NCBI GenBank assembly: GCA_903918195.1
Contig: CAIXDS010000348.1
Location: 1 to 51,363 of the forward strand
Direction of reading: 5' to 3'
Origin: an uncultured Acetobacteraceae bacterium
GTDB lineage: Bacteria; Pseudomonadota; Alphaproteobacteria; Acetobacterales; Acetobacteraceae
DNA: 51,363 nt
The first letter of the stretch is position 1. Each line of letters opens with the position of its first letter. Below are positions 8,116 to 16,121 of this stretch, one piece after another. The translations under genes were made by a program, and so were the position numbers. Under the pieces are notes generated by a model, which was given only the letters and a program-made list of their open reading frames with translations, searched no databases and was not told the origin of the DNA.

Positions 8116-8858
8116 TGGGACTGACGCTGTATCCGGCCATCGACCTCAAGGATGGCGCCTGCGTGCGGCTGCGCCGCGGCGAGATGGCCGACGCCACGGT
8201 GTATTCCGACGACCCCGGCGCCCAGGCGCGGGCCTGGGAGGATGCGGGGTGCCGCTGGCTGCATGTGGTGGACCTCAACGGCGCCTTCGCCGGCCGGCCG
8301 GTGAACGCGGCGGCGGTGCGCGCCATTCTGGCCAACGTGCGCATTCCGGTGCAGTTGGGCGGCGGCATCCGTGACCTCGCCGGGATCGATGCCTGGCTGC
8401 AGGCGGGGGTGCGGCGGGTGATCCTGGGCAGCGCCGCGGCGAAGAATCCGCCTTTGGTGAAGCAGGCCTGCCGCGCCCATCCCGGCCGCATCGCGGTGGG
8501 CATCGATGCGCGGGACGGGTTCGTGGCCACCGAAGGCTGGGCGGAAACCTCGACCATGCGGGCGCTCGATCTGGCGCTGCGCTTCGAGGACGCCGGGGCG
8601 GCGGCGATCATCTACACCGATATCAGCCGCGACGGCATGCTCTCCGGGCTCAACCTGGAGCAGACGATCGACCTCGCCTCACAGATCTCCACGCCGGTGA
8701 TCGCCTCCGGCGGGGTTGGCAGCCTGGAGGATCTGGCCGCGTTGAAGCGGGCGGCGCAGGTTGATGGGCCGGGCGTGATCGATGGTGTGATTGTCGGGCG
8801 CGCGTTGTATGATGGGCGGGTCGATGCGCGCGAGGCTCTTTCTCTCCTCGCAAGCTGA
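8115..8858 (+). CDS. hisA: ProFAR isomerase (1-(5-phosphoribosyl)-5-[(5-phosphoribosylamino)methylideneamino]imidazole-4-carboxamide isomerase)
   Basis: Amadori isomerisation of ProFAR to PRFAR, the substrate of HisHF. The 247-residue TIM barrel has the two catalytic aspartates: Asp10 in YPAIDLKDG and Asp169 in [11 protein letters not shown]. Phosphate-binding loops QLGGGIR and ASGGVGS are intact. The ATG at 8115 shares its A with the TGA of the GNAT gene. A 117-base gap follows before hisF. Confidence 0.96.
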   Translation: MGLTLYPAIDLKDGACVRLRRGEMADATVYSDDPGAQARAWEDAGCRWLHVVDLNGAFAGRPVNAAAVRAILANVRIPVQLGGGIRDLAGIDAWLQAGVRRVILGSAAAKNPPLVKQACRAHPGRIAVGIDARDGFVATEGWAETSTMRALDLALRFEDAGAAAIIYTDISRDGMLSGLNLEQTIDLASQISTPVIASGGVGSLEDLAALKRAAQVDGPGVIDGVIVGRALYDGRVDAREALSLLAS

Positions 8859-8975
8859 CCGGATCAATGACCAGGTTGTCGGGTTGCGGGCCAGCAACGA
8901 TCCCCTGCCCTGTGTGATCGGTACTTGCACCGGCGCGACAAAACCCCGAAAACGCGCGCGCCGAGGGGGCGTACT

Positions 8976-9755
8976 GTGCTGAAACTGCGAGTCATTCCGT
9001 GCCTGGACGTCAAGGACGGCCGGGTGGTCAAAGGTGTCAATTTTGTTTCACTGCGCGACGCGGGCGACCCCGTCGAACAGGCGGCCGTCTATGACGCCGC
9101 CGGCGCGGACGAATTGTGCTTCCTCGACATCACCGCCAGCCACGAGAACCGCGATACCATCGTCGATGTGGTGTCGCGCACGGCGGCGCGCGTGTTCCTG
9201 CCGCTGACCGTGGGCGGCGGCATCCGCTCCATCGAGGACATGCGCCGGCTGCTGCTGGCGGGGGCGGACAAGTGCAGCATTAACTCCGCCGCCGTGGCCC
9301 GCCCCGAGCTGGTGGGCGAGGCGGCGCGGAAATTCGGCAGCCAGTGCGTGGTGGTGGCGGTGGACGCCAAGCAGGTCGGCAGCGAACGCTGGCGCGTGTT
9401 TACTCATGGCGGGCGACGCGATACCGGCATCGATGCGGTGCAGTGGTGCCGACAGGTGACCGAACTGGGTGCCGGGGAAATCCTGCTGACCAGCATGGAC
9501 CGCGACGGTACCGGGGCGGGGTTCGACCTGCCGTTGCTGCGGGCGGTGTGCGGTGCGGTGCGGGTGCCGGTGATCGCCTCGGGCGGGGTCGGCACGCTGA
9601 CGCATTTCGTCGAAGGCGCACAGGCCGGCGCCACCGGGTTGCTGGCGGCAAGCGTGTTCCATTTCGGCACGTTCACGATCGCCGAGGTGAAGGCGGCACT
9701 GGCACAGGCCGGTCTGCCGGTGCGGCTGCCGCGCCCCGTGGCGCGGGCGGCCTGA
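8976..9755 (+). CDS. hisF: Imidazole glycerol phosphate synthase, cyclase subunit
   Basis: Condenses ammonia from HisH with PRFAR and cyclises it. The 259-residue TIM barrel starts at GTG 8976 ([19 protein letters not shown]), which gives the family N-terminus; a GAGGGGG ribosome-binding site precedes it. Catalytic Asp11 and Asp130 are present and a further conserved Asp is at 175 in [11 protein letters not shown]. Phosphate loops VGGGIR and ASGGVGT are intact. An upstream in-frame ATG at 8925 would add an unconserved basic tail. HisA and HisF resemble each other as half-barrel duplications, as expected. Confidence 0.96.
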   Translation: MLKLRVIPCLDVKDGRVVKGVNFVSLRDAGDPVEQAAVYDAAGADELCFLDITASHENRDTIVDVVSRTAARVFLPLTVGGGIRSIEDMRRLLLAGADKCSINSAAVARPELVGEAARKFGSQCVVVAVDAKQVGSERWRVFTHGGRRDTGIDAVQWCRQVTELGAGEILLTSMDRDGTGAGFDLPLLRAVCGAVRVPVIASGGVGTLTHFVEGAQAGATGLLAASVFHFGTFTIAEVKAALAQAGLPVRLPRPVARAA

Positions 9756-9764
9756 GGAGCGGGC

Positions 9765-10259
9765 ATGGCCAAACCAACCAAGAAAGACACACCGAAACTG
9801 CGCGAGAAGAAGAACGGGGCGAAGCGGAAGCCGGTCAAGAAGCTGTTTACCGGGCGCGCCACCCTGACCACGGCGCCGCTGCTGCCGCCGCTGGCGGCCG
9901 GCGCCTCGCCGGCGGTGTTGGACCGGCTGTGGTCGGTGGTGATGAGCCGGCGCGGTTCCGACCCGACGCTGAGCCACTCCGCCCGCCTGCTGTCGCGCGG
10001 CACCGCCAAGATCGCCCAGAAATTCGGCGAGGAGGCGGTCGAGTGCCTGATCGAGGCGGCCCGCTGCAACCGCACCGCGCTGGTGGCCGAGAGTGCGGAC
10101 GTGCTGTATCACCTGATTGTGATGTGGGTGGATGCTGGCGTGCGGGCCGACGAAGTCTGGGCGGAACTGCAACGACGCGAAGGGGTGTCGGGCATCGCCG
10201 AGAAGGCGGCGCGGACGCTGCCGGTGGCCTTGGGGCTCGGCACGAAGAAGATTCCCTGA
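9765..10259 (+). CDS. hisE: Phosphoribosyl-ATP pyrophosphatase with Lys-rich N-terminal extension
   Basis: Hydrolyses phosphoribosyl-ATP to phosphoribosyl-AMP, the second step of histidine synthesis. The core lies at about residues 53-164 ([14 protein letters not shown], then [12 protein letters not shown] and the acidic [14 protein letters not shown]), typical of the all-alpha NTP-PPase fold. The first 50 residues are unusual: a Lys/Arg-rich tail ([21 protein letters not shown]) and a Pro/Ala linker, making the protein about 50 residues longer than a standard HisE. The ATG at 9765 has GAGGAGCGGGC just upstream. No in-frame start codon within the extension fits better. It is the last recognisable his gene; hisI, hisG and hisD are not in the window. 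Confidence 0.93.
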   Translation: MAKPTKKDTPKLREKKNGAKRKPVKKLFTGRATLTTAPLLPPLAAGASPAVLDRLWSVVMSRRGSDPTLSHSARLLSRGTAKIAQKFGEEAVECLIEAARCNRTALVAESADVLYHLIVMWVDAGVRADEVWAELQRREGVSGIAEKAARTLPVALGLGTKKIP

Positions 10260-10298
10260 TACGGTGTTGGACTGATCTGGGTGGGGAAAGATTGAAGT

Positions 10299-10369
10299 CA
10301 GGCCAGGGCGATGCCCTGGACCCGGCAGGGGCCGAGAGGCCCCTGCACCCCATTCCGGAAGGGGTCCGG
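10299..10369 (+). repeat. Dispersed intergenic repeat, copy 4 (full form)
   Basis: It carries the first hairpin with a base change in its loop (AGGGCGATGCCCT), then GGACCCGGCAGGGGCCGAGAG and TGCACCCCATTCC. It lies between hisE and the HIT gene, both on the plus strand, and may end the his transcript. Confidence 0.7.
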
Positions 10370-10452
10370 GGCAACGTCCCGGTTGCCGCGGCTACTTGCC
10401 GGGTGCCAGCGGTTTGCCCAGTATGACCGGCAGACAGCTCGGAGGGCAGACG

Positions 10453-10842
10453 ATGCCGGTCAAGGGCTTGGGTGAATACGACGACCATAACGTGTTCGCC
10501 CGCATCCTGCGCGGCGAAATCCCCAGCCGGAAGGTTTACGAAGACGAGTGGGTGCTGGCCTTCCACGACATCGCGCCGCAGGCGCCGGTGCATGTGCTGG
10601 TGATTCCAAAGAAACGCTGGGTCTCCATTGCCGATTTTTCCGCCCGCGCCAGCGAGGGGGAGATCGCCGGGTTCTGGCGCGCGGTCGGGGCGGTCGCGCG
10701 GCAGCTTGACCTGGAGGGCACCGGATACCGGGTGCTGGCCAATATGGGCGAGCATGCCAGCCAGGAGGTGCCGCATTTCCACGTGCACATCTTCGGCGGG
10801 CGACCGCTGGGGCGCATGCTGGAGCGACGGACGGAAGGCTGA
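10453..10842 (+). CDS. HIT-family nucleotide-binding protein
   Basis: A 129-residue histidine-triad protein of the HINT branch, which hydrolyses adenosine phosphoramidates and similar nucleotides. The triad HFHVHIF is at residues 108-114 (His108, His110, His112; His110 is the expected nucleophile). FARILRGEIPSRKVYEDEWV near the start and HVLVIPKKRW at about 47-56 are family-typical. I chose the ATG at 10453 because GGAGGG precedes it at 10441; upstream in-frame starts at 10396 and 10423 lack this. In related genomes HIT genes often follow hisE. The gene converges with the SDR gene, 19 bases away. Confidence 0.93.
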   Translation: MPVKGLGEYDDHNVFARILRGEIPSRKVYEDEWVLAFHDIAPQAPVHVLVIPKKRWVSIADFSARASEGEIAGFWRAVGAVARQLDLEGTGYRVLANMGEHASQEVPHFHVHIFGGRPLGRMLERRTEG

Positions 10843-10861
10843 CCCGCGCGGCGCGAACGGG

Positions 10862-11563
10862 CTAAAACCGCTCCACCCAGGGCCGCACCTCGACCTCCCA
10901 GCTCCAGGCGCTGCGGTGCTGGTGCAGCACGTGCCAGCAGGTTTCGGCGATGGCGGCGGGGTCGAGCGTGCTGTCCGGCGCGGTCTCGGGGTCGGGCCAG
11001 GCTTCGCTGCGGATGCCGCCGTCAATGACGATGTGCGCCACGTGGATGCCCTGCGGCGACAGCTCTCGCGCCAGCGACTGCGCCAGGCCGCGCAGGGCGA
11101 ACTTGCCCATGGCGAAGGCGGACGAGTTGGCGAAACCCTTTACCCCGGCGGTGGCGCCGGTCAGCACGATGGCGCCGTGCCGCTTGGGCAGCATGCGCCG
11201 CGCCGCCTGTTGCGCCACCAGGAAGGCCCCGAAGGCCGAGACCTCGATCGACTGGCGCACCGATTCGGGGTCCAGATCAACAACCGGGCCGCGCACCCGG
11301 CCGGCGGCGTTGTAGAGCACCAGATCAGGGGTGCCCTGGCGCGCCTCCACCGCGTCGAACAGGCCTGCCACGTCATGCGGGTCGCGCGCGTCGCACGGAT
11401 AGGCCGAGGCGCCGGTGTCGGCGCAGAATTCGGCCAGCTTGGCGGTGTTGCGGGCGGCGAGCGCCACGTTCAGCCCGGCGCGGATGCACAGGCGGGCGAA
11501 CGAGGCCGAAAATCCCGGCCCGGCGCCGACAATAAGGGCGGTGCGGTAGCGTGGCGTGTCCAT
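10862..11563 (-). CDS. SDR-fold protein lacking canonical catalytic residues
   Basis: A 233-residue short-chain dehydrogenase/reductase fold. The glycine-rich nucleotide motif is atypical (VGAGPGFSAS instead of GxxxGxG). Where active SDRs have Tyr-x-x-x-Lys it has Phe150-A-M-G-Lys154, and the usual Ser-Ser before x-x-Gly is Gly136-Ala137 in VLTGATAG. The Lys and NAAG motif remain. This agrees with an SDR subgroup (the one I know as SDR_c10) described as lacking the catalytic Tyr. It may be a non-catalytic or altered-chemistry member. It is divergent from the DsbA-like gene, with about 98 bases between the start codons. Confidence 0.88.
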   Translation of the reverse strand: MDTPRYRTALIVGAGPGFSASFARLCIRAGLNVALAARNTAKLAEFCADTGASAYPCDARDPHDVAGLFDAVEARQGTPDLVLYNAAGRVRGPVVDLDPESVRQSIEVSAFGAFLVAQQAARRMLPKRHGAIVLTGATAGVKGFANSSAFAMGKFALRGLAQSLARELSPQGIHVAHIVIDGGIRSEAWPDPETAPDSTLDPAAIAETCWHVLHQHRSAWSWEVEVRPWVERF

Positions 11564-11661
11564 TCGTCTCTCCCGGCACCAGTGACGCGGGTGTACATGT
11601 GGCGTCCACCGGCGCCGGGCAATGCCCGCCGCCCTCAGGAGCCGCAGGAAGGAACCCCAGG

Positions 11662-12336
11662 ATGGATGCCAAGGCCGCCGCGCCGGGCCGTATCGAGGTG
11701 ATTTCGGACGCCATCTGCCCGTGGTGCTGGATCGGCAAGCGCCATTTGGACCGGGCGCTGCCGGAGCTGGCCGCCCAGGGGCTGGCCTTCACGGTCGGCT
11801 GGCGTCCGTTTCAGCTCAACCCCGCCATGCCGGCGGGCGGTGCTGATCGGGCCGAGTACCGGCGGCAGAAATTCGGCAGCCGGCTCCGCGCCAGGGAGGC
11901 GGATGATCAGGTGGCCAAGGCCGGTGCCGCGGTCGGGCTGACATTCCGCCACGATTTGATGCGCCGCACCCCGAACACGGTAGATGCGCACCGGGTGATC
12001 CGTCTGGCCGGCCGGTATGGCGTGCAGGGTGCGGTGGTGGAGGCGTTGTTCCGCGGCTATTTCACCCAAGGGGCCGATATCGGCGACGCCGCCACACTGG
12101 CGGCGATTGCCGGCGATGCCGGGCTCGATCCGCAGCTGGTGGCCAGCATGCTGGCGGGCGACAACGAGCGCGAGGATGTGCTGGCCGAGGACCAGTCGGC
12201 CCGAAGTGCCGGCATTGATGGTGTGCCGGCCTTCGTGATGGGCCCCTATGTGCTGTTCACCGGCGCGGTGCCAACGGACGTCATGGTGGAAGCCTTCGCC
12301 AAAGCCTGGAAGGTTATTCGCGCGGAGGCAGTCTAA
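11662..12336 (+). CDS. DsbA-family (FrnE-like) thioredoxin-fold oxidoreductase
   Basis: A 224-residue thioredoxin-fold protein with an inserted helical domain. The active-site motif Cys19-Pro-Trp-Cys22 lies right after the first beta strand (IEVISDAICPWCWIGK) and the cis-Pro loop appears as GVPAFVMGPYVLFTGA near the C-terminus. There is no signal peptide, so it is cytoplasmic like FrnE/YwbO-type proteins and unlike periplasmic DsbA. The ATG at 11662 follows a purine-rich stretch (GCAGGAAGGAA); the alternative at 11551 would overlap the divergent SDR start. The substrate is not known. Confidence 0.9.
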   Translation: MDAKAAAPGRIEVISDAICPWCWIGKRHLDRALPELAAQGLAFTVGWRPFQLNPAMPAGGADRAEYRRQKFGSRLRAREADDQVAKAGAAVGLTFRHDLMRRTPNTVDAHRVIRLAGRYGVQGAVVEALFRGYFTQGADIGDAATLAAIAGDAGLDPQLVASMLAGDNEREDVLAEDQSARSAGIDGVPAFVMGPYVLFTGAVPTDVMVEAFAKAWKVIRAEAV

Positions 12337-12339
12337 AGG

Positions 12340-12420
12340 AATGGGTTCCAAGGGCCTCCCGGCCGTCGCGCGAAAGCGCGCTGCGCGCGGGGGCGGGTCC
12401 AGGGCAGAGCCCTGGCCTTA
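12340..12420 (-). repeat. Dispersed intergenic repeat, copy 5 with an extra hairpin insert
   Basis: The reverse-oriented family member ends in AAGGCCAGGGCTCTGCCCTG on the minus strand. Its second hairpin is enlarged by a CG-rich self-complementary block (CGCGCGAAAGCGCG at about 12367-12380) not seen in the other copies. It lies exactly between the convergent DsbA-like and SDR genes. Confidence 0.65.
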
Positions 12421-12421
12421 C

Positions 12422-13213
12422 TTATATTTTCGAAAGGCAGCTTAATCCGCCATCCACTGGCAAGCAGACGCCAGTAATATAGCCCGCGTCGTCGGAGGCC
12501 AGGAACACGGAGGCGCGTGCCACGTCCCAGGCGGTGCCTTGGCGGCCCATCGGGCTCATGGCATCGCGTGCGTGCATCATTGCGTCGGGGTTGTCGTATT
12601 GGCCGGCGATCTGTTCGCGCACCAGGGGCGTGTCCATGATGCCGGGCATCACCACGTTGGCGCGAATGCCTTGCCGGCCGTACTGCACGGCGAGGGCGCG
12701 GGTGAAATGGTTCAACCCGGCCTTCGAGGCATAATAGGAGAAATACGGATAGCGGTTGATGACCGATCCGGCGATGGAGGAGATATTGATAATGGCCCCG
12801 CCGCCCTGGCGCAGCATCACCGGCACCACGGCTTTGCAGGTGAGGAACACGCCGGTGAGGTTGATGTCCATCACCCGCTTCCAGCGTTCCTCGGTGATTT
12901 CCTCCAGGCCGCCCATGTCGGTGATGCCGACATTGTTGTGCAGCACGTCGATGCGGCCGAATTCGGCCAGCGTGTGCGCGATGACCGCATCGATGTCGGC
13001 GGCGCGGGTCACGTTGCCGGCCAGCGCGATGGCGGTGCCGCCTTCGTCGGCGATGATGGCCTGGGTTTCCGCGGCGGCGGCTTCGTTCAGGTCCACCGCG
13101 ACGACGCGGGCGCCCTCGCGGGCATAGAGCACGGCGGCGGCCTTGCCGTTGCCCCAGCCGGGACCGGCGCTGCCGGCGCCGAAGACCAGGGCGGTGCGTC
13201 CCGCGAGTTTCAT
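12422..13213 (-). CDS. SDR-family NAD(P)-dependent oxidoreductase
   Basis: A classical short-chain dehydrogenase of 263 residues. It has a nucleotide-binding start (VFGAGSAGPGWGNGKAAA, with an insertion in the usual GxxxGxG), NNVGI at about 93-97, Ser146 in INISSIAGS, the catalytic pair Tyr160 and Lys164 in YYASK, and the C-terminal YITGVCLPVDGG. Substrate specificity cannot be read from the sequence. The remnant of a thiamine-diphosphate enzyme lies just upstream on the same strand (13232-13363), suggesting the gene once belonged to a longer catabolic operon. The ATG is at 13213. Confidence 0.92.
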   Translation of the reverse strand: MKLAGRTALVFGAGSAGPGWGNGKAAAVLYAREGARVVAVDLNEAAAAETQAIIADEGGTAIALAGNVTRAADIDAVIAHTLAEFGRIDVLHNNVGITDMGGLEEITEERWKRVMDINLTGVFLTCKAVVPVMLRQGGGAIINISSIAGSVINRYPYFSYYASKAGLNHFTRALAVQYGRQGIRANVVMPGIMDTPLVREQIAGQYDNPDAMMHARDAMSPMGRQGTAWDVARASVFLASDDAGYITGVCLPVDGGLSCLSKI

Positions 13214-13231
13214 GATTGTTTCGTCTCCACA

Positions 13232-13363
13232 TCAGGCGACCCGGTCGCCTTTGGTCACCTGTATTGCGCGGTTGTCCACCGCGGGCTGCATTTTAGCGGG
13301 ATCGCGGGTGGCCACCACGTCGATCACGGCGGGCGCGGTGTTGGTCAGCCCCGCTTGCAGCGC
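13232..13363 (-). pseudogene. C-terminal stump of a thiamine-diphosphate-dependent enzyme
   Basis: Reading the minus strand to a stop at 13232-13234 gives about 43 residues including APAVIDVVATRDPAKMQPAV and ending KGDRVA. This strongly resembles the last residues of acetolactate-synthase-like ThDP enzymes (pattern P-A-V-I-D-V-V, then N-R and a KGD tail). The rest of the 500-plus-residue protein is missing: upstream sequence does not continue the fold and runs into unrelated DNA and the plus-strand DOPA-dioxygenase-like gene. I infer a deletion that removed most of a gene formerly ahead of the SDR gene. The identification rests on a short segment. Confidence 0.5.
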
Positions 13364-13453
13364 GGGCTCGGGGCACCGGCGAACGCGCCCGCGACCGGCT
13401 GCTGGCCTGGACCCGGCAGCACGGTTAGCCTGCCGTGAACGAAGGAGACCGCA

Positions 13454-13813
13454 ATGCCCGACGCCACCGACCCGGCCGCGATCCGCGGTTGGCATGCACA
13501 TGTCTATTACGACACGGCGACCCGCGAGACCGCCGCGCGGCTGCGCGAGCGCCTTGGCGCGCGTTTTCCCAATGCGTGTCTCGGGCGCTGGCACGATGTG
13601 CCAGTCGGTCCGCACCCCGCGTCGATGTATCAGGTCGCCTTCAGCACCGCGGATGCGGCGGCGCTCATCCCGTTCCTGGCGTTGAACCGGCGCGGCCTGA
13701 CCATCCTGGTCCATCCGGAGACCGGCCGGCCGAAGGGCGACCACCTGCAGCACGCGCTGTGGATGGGCGCGGTGCTGCCGCTCGAAGCGTCGATCCTGCC
13801 GGAATCGGAATGA
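13454..13813 (+). CDS. DOPA 4,5-dioxygenase family protein
   Basis: A 119-residue protein of the DOPA-dioxygenase-like family, small ferredoxin-like-fold proteins related to fungal DODA extradiol dioxygenases. Conserved histidines fit the family: His14 and His16 in GWHAHVYYD, His47 and His54 in RWHDVPVGPHP, His87 in ILVHPETG and His97/His100 in DHLQHALWMG. The length is normal and the ATG at 13454 has GAAGGAGA at a good distance. The true substrate in bacteria is generally unknown. It lies alone on the plus strand and converges with the FUSC gene. Confidence 0.88.
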   Translation: MPDATDPAAIRGWHAHVYYDTATRETAARLRERLGARFPNACLGRWHDVPVGPHPASMYQVAFSTADAAALIPFLALNRRGLTILVHPETGRPKGDHLQHALWMGAVLPLEASILPESE

Positions 13814-13825
13814 GGCCCAGCCCGG

Positions 13826-13860
13826 CAGGCGCCTGTCACGCCCGGCCCGGCGGGCCGCCT
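13826..13860. terminator. GC-rich inverted repeats between convergent genes (possible terminator)
   Basis: AGGCG at 13827 pairs with CGCCT ending at 13860, enclosing a shorter GCCCG/CGGGC arm. The stop codon of the FUSC gene begins at 13862 and that of the DOPA-dioxygenase-like gene ends at 13813. There is no T tract, so this is a weak call. Confidence 0.3.
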
Positions 13861-13861
13861 G

Positions 13862-15958
13862 TCAAGCTGGCTCGGGCTGATCCAGCCGGCCGAGCGCCCC
13901 GGCCGCCAGCTCCAGTTGCCGGGCGATTCGCGCCAGCGAGTCGCCATCCGCATCCCCCGCCGGCACTGGCGGACGCGGCGGCAGGTCGGCCCGCCCCTCG
14001 GCCAGCTGGGAACTGGCGGTGTCGATCCAGTCGCGCCAGCCCTGCCAGGCCAGCCGGTCGTGCGGATGCAAGGCCGCATCCACCTGCAGGGCGGTGACCC
14101 GGCCGGCGATCCGGCGCAGCGCGGCGTCGATGGTCAGCGCCGCTTCCAGCCGCGCGGTGTCGCCGCGTGCCGGCTCCAGCAGCGCCCGCTGCAGGCTCGC
14201 CTCGGCGTTGTTGCTGGCCACGCCGGCGGCGCGGCGGGCCCGCTCCACCTTGGCGGGACTGGCCTCGCCCAGTAGGGCGGCGATCTCGGTGCAGGCATAG
14301 CGGCCGTGCGCGGTGATGGCGGCGCGCAGCTCGCCGCGCAGGCGCGACGGCTCCCACACCGGCCAGAGCAGGGCACTGAATGCCAGCGCCAGCACGCCGC
14401 CGCCCAGTGTGTACAGCGCACGCATCACCGCGAGGTCCACCTGGCTCTGACCAGGCCGCGCCAGTTCCACCAGCAGCATGATCACCGGGGTCACGCAGGC
14501 CATGAACAGGCCGAAATTCACCGCCCGCACCGCCAGCGCCAGCACCGCCAGCGGGAACAGCGCCACCGCCATGGCCACCGGCGTCGGACAGAGTGTGGCG
14601 ATCGCCGCGCCCACCGCCCCGCCCAGCACCGTGCCGCCGATCCGCTCCGCCGCCCGGGTGAGGGTCACGGCGAAATAGGGCTGCATGGTCAGCACCAGCG
14701 TGATGGTCAGCCAGTAGCCGTAGCTGGTCGGCCAGGCCAGGGTGACCGCGAAGCCGACACAGGCCGCCGCCGCCGCCCGCAGCGCGTGCCGCAGCGCCGC
14801 CGAGCCGAGATCGAGGTTGGCGCGCAGGGGGCTCAGGACGCGCGCCCGCCAACCGCTTGTCGGCCCCTCCGGCAGCGGCGCGAGCGTGCCTGGCTGGGCC
14901 AAGGTGATGGCAATGCGCAGCCGCTCGGCGATCGTGTCGGCGATCAGCTTCACCGGGCTGTCCGCCACCGATGTCGCGGCATCGGCGATCGCCGCGGCGG
15001 CGCGCTCCAGCCGGGCGGGGCGATCTTCCGTTTCCGTCACCATGGATTGGCCGAGCCGCCGCAGTACCGGGCCCAGCCGGCGCAGCATATGATCGGCGGC
15101 ATCGCGCAGCTCCGGCCGCCGCTCGAACTGCAGCAGGGCGGCCAGGGCGATCAGGTTGCGGAAGATCTGCTCGGCCGCCTCCAGGCGAATCCAGCTCTGC
15201 GCCGCCCGGCCGCTCACCGGGCCGCGCGTGCGCACGGTCGCCAGCACGGCCACGCGCGCCGCTTCGATCGCCGTGCGCACGGCGCTGCGGTGCTCGCGCG
15301 CATGACGGTCCCATTCAGTCTCGGGCGGGCCGGGATGGCGCAACAGCGCGCGCAGATCGGCGGAAAGTTCCGCCAGCGCCCACCAGCAATCGGCCACCGC
15401 GCGCACCGCCGGGGCATAGGGGTACACCCGCCAGATCGCCATGGTCAGCAGCGTTGCCCACAGGCTGCCGCCCAGGAACACCAGCCCAAGCCCGGCGGCA
15501 TGGCCCAGATCCGGCAGGTCGCGGGTGAGCGCCAGCACCAGCACGACGGTGAGCATGTTGCCCACCTGCATCATCGCCTGCCCGTAAATGCGCAGCAGAC
15601 TGGTGCAGAACACGCCCGCGGCCGCGAGCCCGACCACGACCGGCAGCGGCGCCAGCGTGCCGAGCAGCCCGAACGAGGCACTCAGCGCCGCGCCGGCGAC
15701 GGCGAACCCCAGCAGGAACGGCACCCGCTGGCGGATCGGTCCGCCGGCATCGCACAGGCAGGTGAGCCAGGCCGCCAGTGCGGCTTCCATCAGCGGCGGC
15801 CGGTGCAGCCACTCGCTGACGGCGACGATGGCCGCGACCGAAAGAGCGGCGCGCAGGCCCTCGGCGATGCTGACCGCGCGCGGATTGAAGGCGATGGCGG
15901 CGGGAAGGCCGGCGGATGCCAGGCGCGGGGCTTTTCGGGGTTTCACCGGCCACATCAT
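13862..15958 (-). CDS. FUSC-family inner-membrane protein (fusaric acid resistance/aromatic efflux type)
   Basis: A 698-residue membrane protein with the FUSC duplicated plan: an N-terminal membrane block at about residues 25-190, a cytoplasmic helical domain at about 190-385, a second membrane block at about 395-545 (SYGYWLTITLVLTMQPYFAV and RIGGTVLGGAVGAAIA are the FUSC signature), and a C-terminal soluble tail. Family members such as AaeB and FusC-like proteins export aromatic acids and other weak acids, sometimes with a separate periplasmic adaptor. No adaptor or outer-membrane gene adjoins it here. Two start ATGs are possible (15958, 15955). It follows lptM by 34 bases on the same strand and may be cotranscribed with argH and lptM. 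Confidence 0.9.
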   Translation of the reverse strand: MMWPVKPRKAPRLASAGLPAAIAFNPRAVSIAEGLRAALSVAAIVAVSEWLHRPPLMEAALAAWLTCLCDAGGPIRQRVPFLLGFAVAGAALSASFGLLGTLAPLPVVVGLAAAGVFCTSLLRIYGQAMMQVGNMLTVVLVLALTRDLPDLGHAAGLGLVFLGGSLWATLLTMAIWRVYPYAPAVRAVADCWWALAELSADLRALLRHPGPPETEWDRHAREHRSAVRTAIEAARVAVLATVRTRGPVSGRAAQSWIRLEAAEQIFRNLIALAALLQFERRPELRDAADHMLRRLGPVLRRLGQSMVTETEDRPARLERAAAAIADAATSVADSPVKLIADTIAERLRIAITLAQPGTLAPLPEGPTSGWRARVLSPLRANLDLGSAALRHALRAAAAACVGFAVTLAWPTSYGYWLTITLVLTMQPYFAVTLTRAAERIGGTVLGGAVGAAIATLCPTPVAMAVALFPLAVLALAVRAVNFGLFMACVTPVIMLLVELARPGQSQVDLAVMRALYTLGGGVLALAFSALLWPVWEPSRLRGELRAAITAHGRYACTEIAALLGEASPAKVERARRAAGVASNNAEASLQRALLEPARGDTARLEAALTIDAALRRIAGRVTALQVDAALHPHDRLAWQGWRDWIDTASSQLAEGRADLPPRPPVPAGDADGDSLARIARQLELAAGALGRLDQPEPA

Positions 15959-15992
15959 TTTTTGTTCCGACCGGGTGTCTCTGTCGGGGGCC

Positions 15993-16121
15993 TTACCGCG
16001 TCGGATAGACCCGCGGATAGGTGATCTGATCCGCCGGCCCTTCCGGCAGGGGCCAGCTCTTGCGGCCGCACCCGCCCAGCAGCAATGCCAGCGCGACCAG
16101 GAAAAACACCGACTTCCTCAT
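15993..16121 (-). CDS. lptM: Small LptM-like lipoprotein
   Basis: A 42-residue lipoprotein: [20 protein letters not shown] gives a signal peptide with lipobox LGGC and modified Cys18, followed by the short conserved tail [20 protein letters not shown]. This pattern (GCG-K-x-x-x-LPxG, then TYPRxYP) is that of the short lipoproteins between argH and lysA in many proteobacteria, whose Escherichia coli member LptM (YifL) assists maturation of the LptD LPS translocon. The start overlaps the argH stop by four bases (ATGA), so it is translationally coupled to argH. In contrast to the usual order, lysA does not follow; a FUSC gene does. Confidence 0.85.
   Translation of the reverse strand: MRKSVFFLVALALLLGGCGRKSWPLPEGPADQITYPRVYPTR

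Noticed and set aside
14306..16024. 572-codon plus-strand frame antisense to the FUSC gene
   Set aside because: His/Arg/Gln-rich shadow; the minus-strand product has clear membrane helices and FUSC signature.
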